Of a stretch of 64,000 nt of DNA, positions 62,183 through 64,000 are shown piece by piece. The notes below the pieces were generated by a model. It was not told where the DNA came from. It saw nothing but the letters and a program-made list of their open reading frames with translations, and did no database searches. Positions within the stretch are counted from its first letter, which is position 1; the number at the start of each line of letters is the position of its first letter. Source of the DNA: Chinchilla lanigera (lineage: Eukaryota; Chordata; Mammalia; Rodentia; Chinchillidae); assembly GCF_000276665.1 (NCBI RefSeq), contig NW_004955417.1, forward strand, positions 18,388,641 to 18,452,640, in the 5' to 3' direction. The position numbers and the translations under genes were made by a program.

Positions 62183-62193
62183 AAAGGAGAGAG

Positions 62194-62248
<55 letters not shown>

Positions 62249-62350
62249 AAAGAAAGAAAGAGGAGAAAAAGAAGGGAAGGGAAAGGAAAGGAGAGAAAGG
62301 AGGCAATTGTGAGAAGAGGAGAAAGACAAAAAAAGGAAAGAGGAAAGAAT
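62028..62350. repeat. Polypurine (GAAA)n/(GGAA)n tract
   Basis: More than 300 bases almost wholly A and G on the + strand, with long pure gaaa runs at 62117-62182 and 62196-62248. It likely grew from the A-tail of the composite SINE just upstream. Open frames on both strands here reflect only the absence of stop codons in the repeat. Confidence 0.95.
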
Positions 62351-62584
62351 CATTCCTCAAACATATAATGCAATACTTGGTCCTGAAGCCCTGATATATG
62401 TTTCGACATGGATGATTCTTGAAGCTTTACATGAGTGAAAGAAACCAATGATGAAATAATAGCAATTATATTATTCCACTTCTATGAAATGCACAGAATG
62501 GTTATATTTACATAAAGACAGAAAGTATTGTAATGGTTCTATGAGGCTGATGAGAGGAAATTATGGTAATTATTGCTAATGGCT

Positions 62585-63319
62585 GAGCATTTCCTTAGGG
62601 GCGTAGTAAACTAAATTAGATTTTGTTGATAGCTGTATAAATATTTTGGAAAAATTAAATTGATCAGAGAATTATACTTGATCATCGAATTGCATATTAT
62701 GTGTATTAACTAAGTTATTTCTTGGTAATGCTTTTAAAAATACATAAATGCATGAATATATTTAATTTTAAATAGATACTCTCTGCTATGTAAATATGTG
62801 AATTGAATTCATGTTATATGGAGTTTATCTCATGAATTCCTTTTTGAAATTACATATTCATATACAATTTTTATTGCAATTTATCCAAGCTTTTTAAAAC
62901 TCAGGGTAAAGCAAAGTAATATCTCCATAAAGAGAAAATATAATGAACATGTTGGCACATGGCCTCTTTTCCAGGAGACTCACATTTGCTGAATAACAAA
63001 TTCACTCTTTGTTCTACACCACGTTTGTGATTGAACACTTGCCCACATTGTGAAAATTTGGAGAATCTAACATGTCTTGCCTATAATGATGTTTAGAAAT
63101 TGCCTGTCCATGCACAAGAATCTGAGATACTTTTTAATAACAGTCTCAGGATAAAACCAATGTGAGGTTAGAGTGAAGAGTACAGGACAAAGCCCATGAA
63201 GACTTAGCACAGTGTGTGACTGTAAGCTACTTCTGTATTGTACCACTCACTGATGCTAAAGTTTATGATTTTCAAAGATGTCTATTGAATTATTCATTCA
63301 ACTCTGACAGTTTTTTGAA
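62585..63319. other. AT-rich non-coding DNA, nothing recognised
   Basis: No motif assigned. Confidence 0.45.
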
Positions 63320-63640
63320 GACAGTAAGAGTCATGAACACAGCCAGGCACCTATACCCTCATGACATTTACATTCTGGTAAGAGCAGAATGATGTAAGAT
63401 AAAAAACACCTACAAATTATTTTTAAATTATGAAAGGATCTATCAGTGGGAAGTACTGAGGGTTATAAAGCAGTGAAACCCTTTAAGGTGTTGAATCATG
63501 GACACAGTCCCTGACATACTGGCATGGAATGGAAGTTTGAGAAATGAGTAAGAACCTGCTGGATGGAGACTGGCAAAAGCATTCCAGGCAGAGGAAACAA
63601 CGTGGGACCTCCCTGCTGCAGAACTTCCAGGAGCCCTAAT
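63320..63640 (+). mobile_element. L2-like ancient repeat remnant
   Basis: 'ataccctcatgacatttaca', 'ttctggtaagagcagaatga', 'agtgggaagtactgagg' and 'agcattccaggcagaggaaa' plus 'caacgtgggacc' follow the order of a very common old mammalian repeat that I recall as an L2 3' region. Heavily diverged. Confidence 0.45.
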
Positions 63641-63929
63641 AAATCAAGCCTCTCCAGTTCTACACTGGCAGTTTCTCTTGATGAAACCACCTTTGCCCTC
63701 CATGTTAGTACTATAATAAAAGTTGGTAAAGATAATAACAAAGGAGGGGTAAATTTTTACCATTTCAATACATTAAATAATATAATTATATCATATCAAT
63801 ATTATGAAATACTCTGCAACTGTTACTAATATGACTTAGAATGGGTTAGGAGGGAAATTATTCTGTGTAATATCTTGTTCACCACTCTAGTCAGAAATTG
63901 CCAGTCTATATACAATGAAACCAAAACTG

Positions 63930-64000
63930 AGTTATACATATATATATAATAATATATGTAATATATATGGATTATTTAATTATGTATAAATATATACATT
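63930..64000. repeat. AT-rich (TA)n tract at window end
   Basis: Dense TA dinucleotides (acatatatatataataat), low complexity, cut off by the window edge. Confidence 0.85.

Larger units (their letters stand above)
61330..62580 (+). mobile_element. Old L1 3'-end fragment, split by B1-dID and purine tract
   Basis: Left part has 'gagtagacacttctctagac', 'aagaccacaagatgccactt' and 'tagccaaaaattgaaacaac'. Right part (from about 62358) has 'tttcgacatggatgattctt', 'acatgagtgaaagaaacca' and 'cacttctatgaaatgcacag'. These are consecutive landmarks of one sense-oriented L1M 3' end, so the insertion lies between them. Confidence 0.7.

Noticed and set aside
62024..62394. Open frames of about 110-150 codons on both strands rich in Lys/Glu/Arg or Phe/Leu/Ser
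   Set aside because: They are translations of the GAAA/GGAA tract, which lacks stop codons; there is no promoter or domain.
1..64000. CRISPR array, operon, phage or plasmid feature
   Set aside because: Direct repeats here are tandem duplications, microsatellites or dispersed retroposons, and the overall composition is mammalian.

Overview
The window reads as AT-rich, CpG-poor mammalian intergenic or deep-intronic DNA, almost certainly from a rodent. I find no intact protein-coding gene, no cellular RNA gene and no prokaryotic feature. Open frames on both strands are short, share no domains, and coincide with repeats or low-complexity tracts. The rodent call rests on many tRNA-Ala-derived ID SINEs, about 18 copies on both strands, mostly of a CpG-rich young subfamily with A and B boxes, A-tails and target-site duplications. 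One composite element near 61.8-62.0 kb looks like a B1-dID chimera (7SL-derived B1 joined to an ID body). From what I know of that family, this points to the squirrel, mountain-beaver or dormouse side of the rodents. Species assignment is inference.

Layout. 0-8.5 kb: an L1 3' end, ID elements, a (TG)n tract, an L1 that keeps a GC-rich 5'-UTR-like segment and a 3' end but has no visible ORF2, and an ERVL-MaLR LTR split by an ID. 8.5-20 kb: a 57-bp tandem duplication, MaLR-like LTRs, a 1.6-kb L1 ORF2-tail plus 3' UTR, an older L1 tail and further LTRs. 20-25 kb: two related retroviral LTRs in converging orientation, another LTR-like block, and an isolated CpG-dense patch. 25-43 kb: mostly unassigned AT-rich DNA with scattered IDs, MaLR LTRs, a possible ERV LTR at 30.25 kb, an L1 tail interrupted by an ID, a GC-richer block at 36.4-37.4 kb, and an LTR at 40.6-41.1 kb followed by a primer-binding-site-like motif. 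43-52 kb: a forward MaLR LTR, IDs, a 175-bp assembly gap inside a CTTT/CCTTT microsatellite, an L1 tail and an MLT1-like LTR. 52-64 kb: an L1 tail split by an ID with a 72-base T run, a perfect 70-bp tandem duplication, a possible cryptic exon at 59.8 kb, an L1 interrupted by the B1-dID and its expanded purine tail, and an L2-like remnant.

No genes cooperate here; the readable history is of retrotransposition: old L1/L2/MaLR copies, ERV LTRs, then young ID insertions, many into older repeats. The least explained signals are the CpG-dense patch at 24.2-24.5 kb, a recurring module of about 170-330 bp found near L1 tails, the GC-richer block at 36.4-37.4 kb, and the splice-flanked segment at 59.8 kb. 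All repeat family names come from recognition by eye and were not checked against a library.
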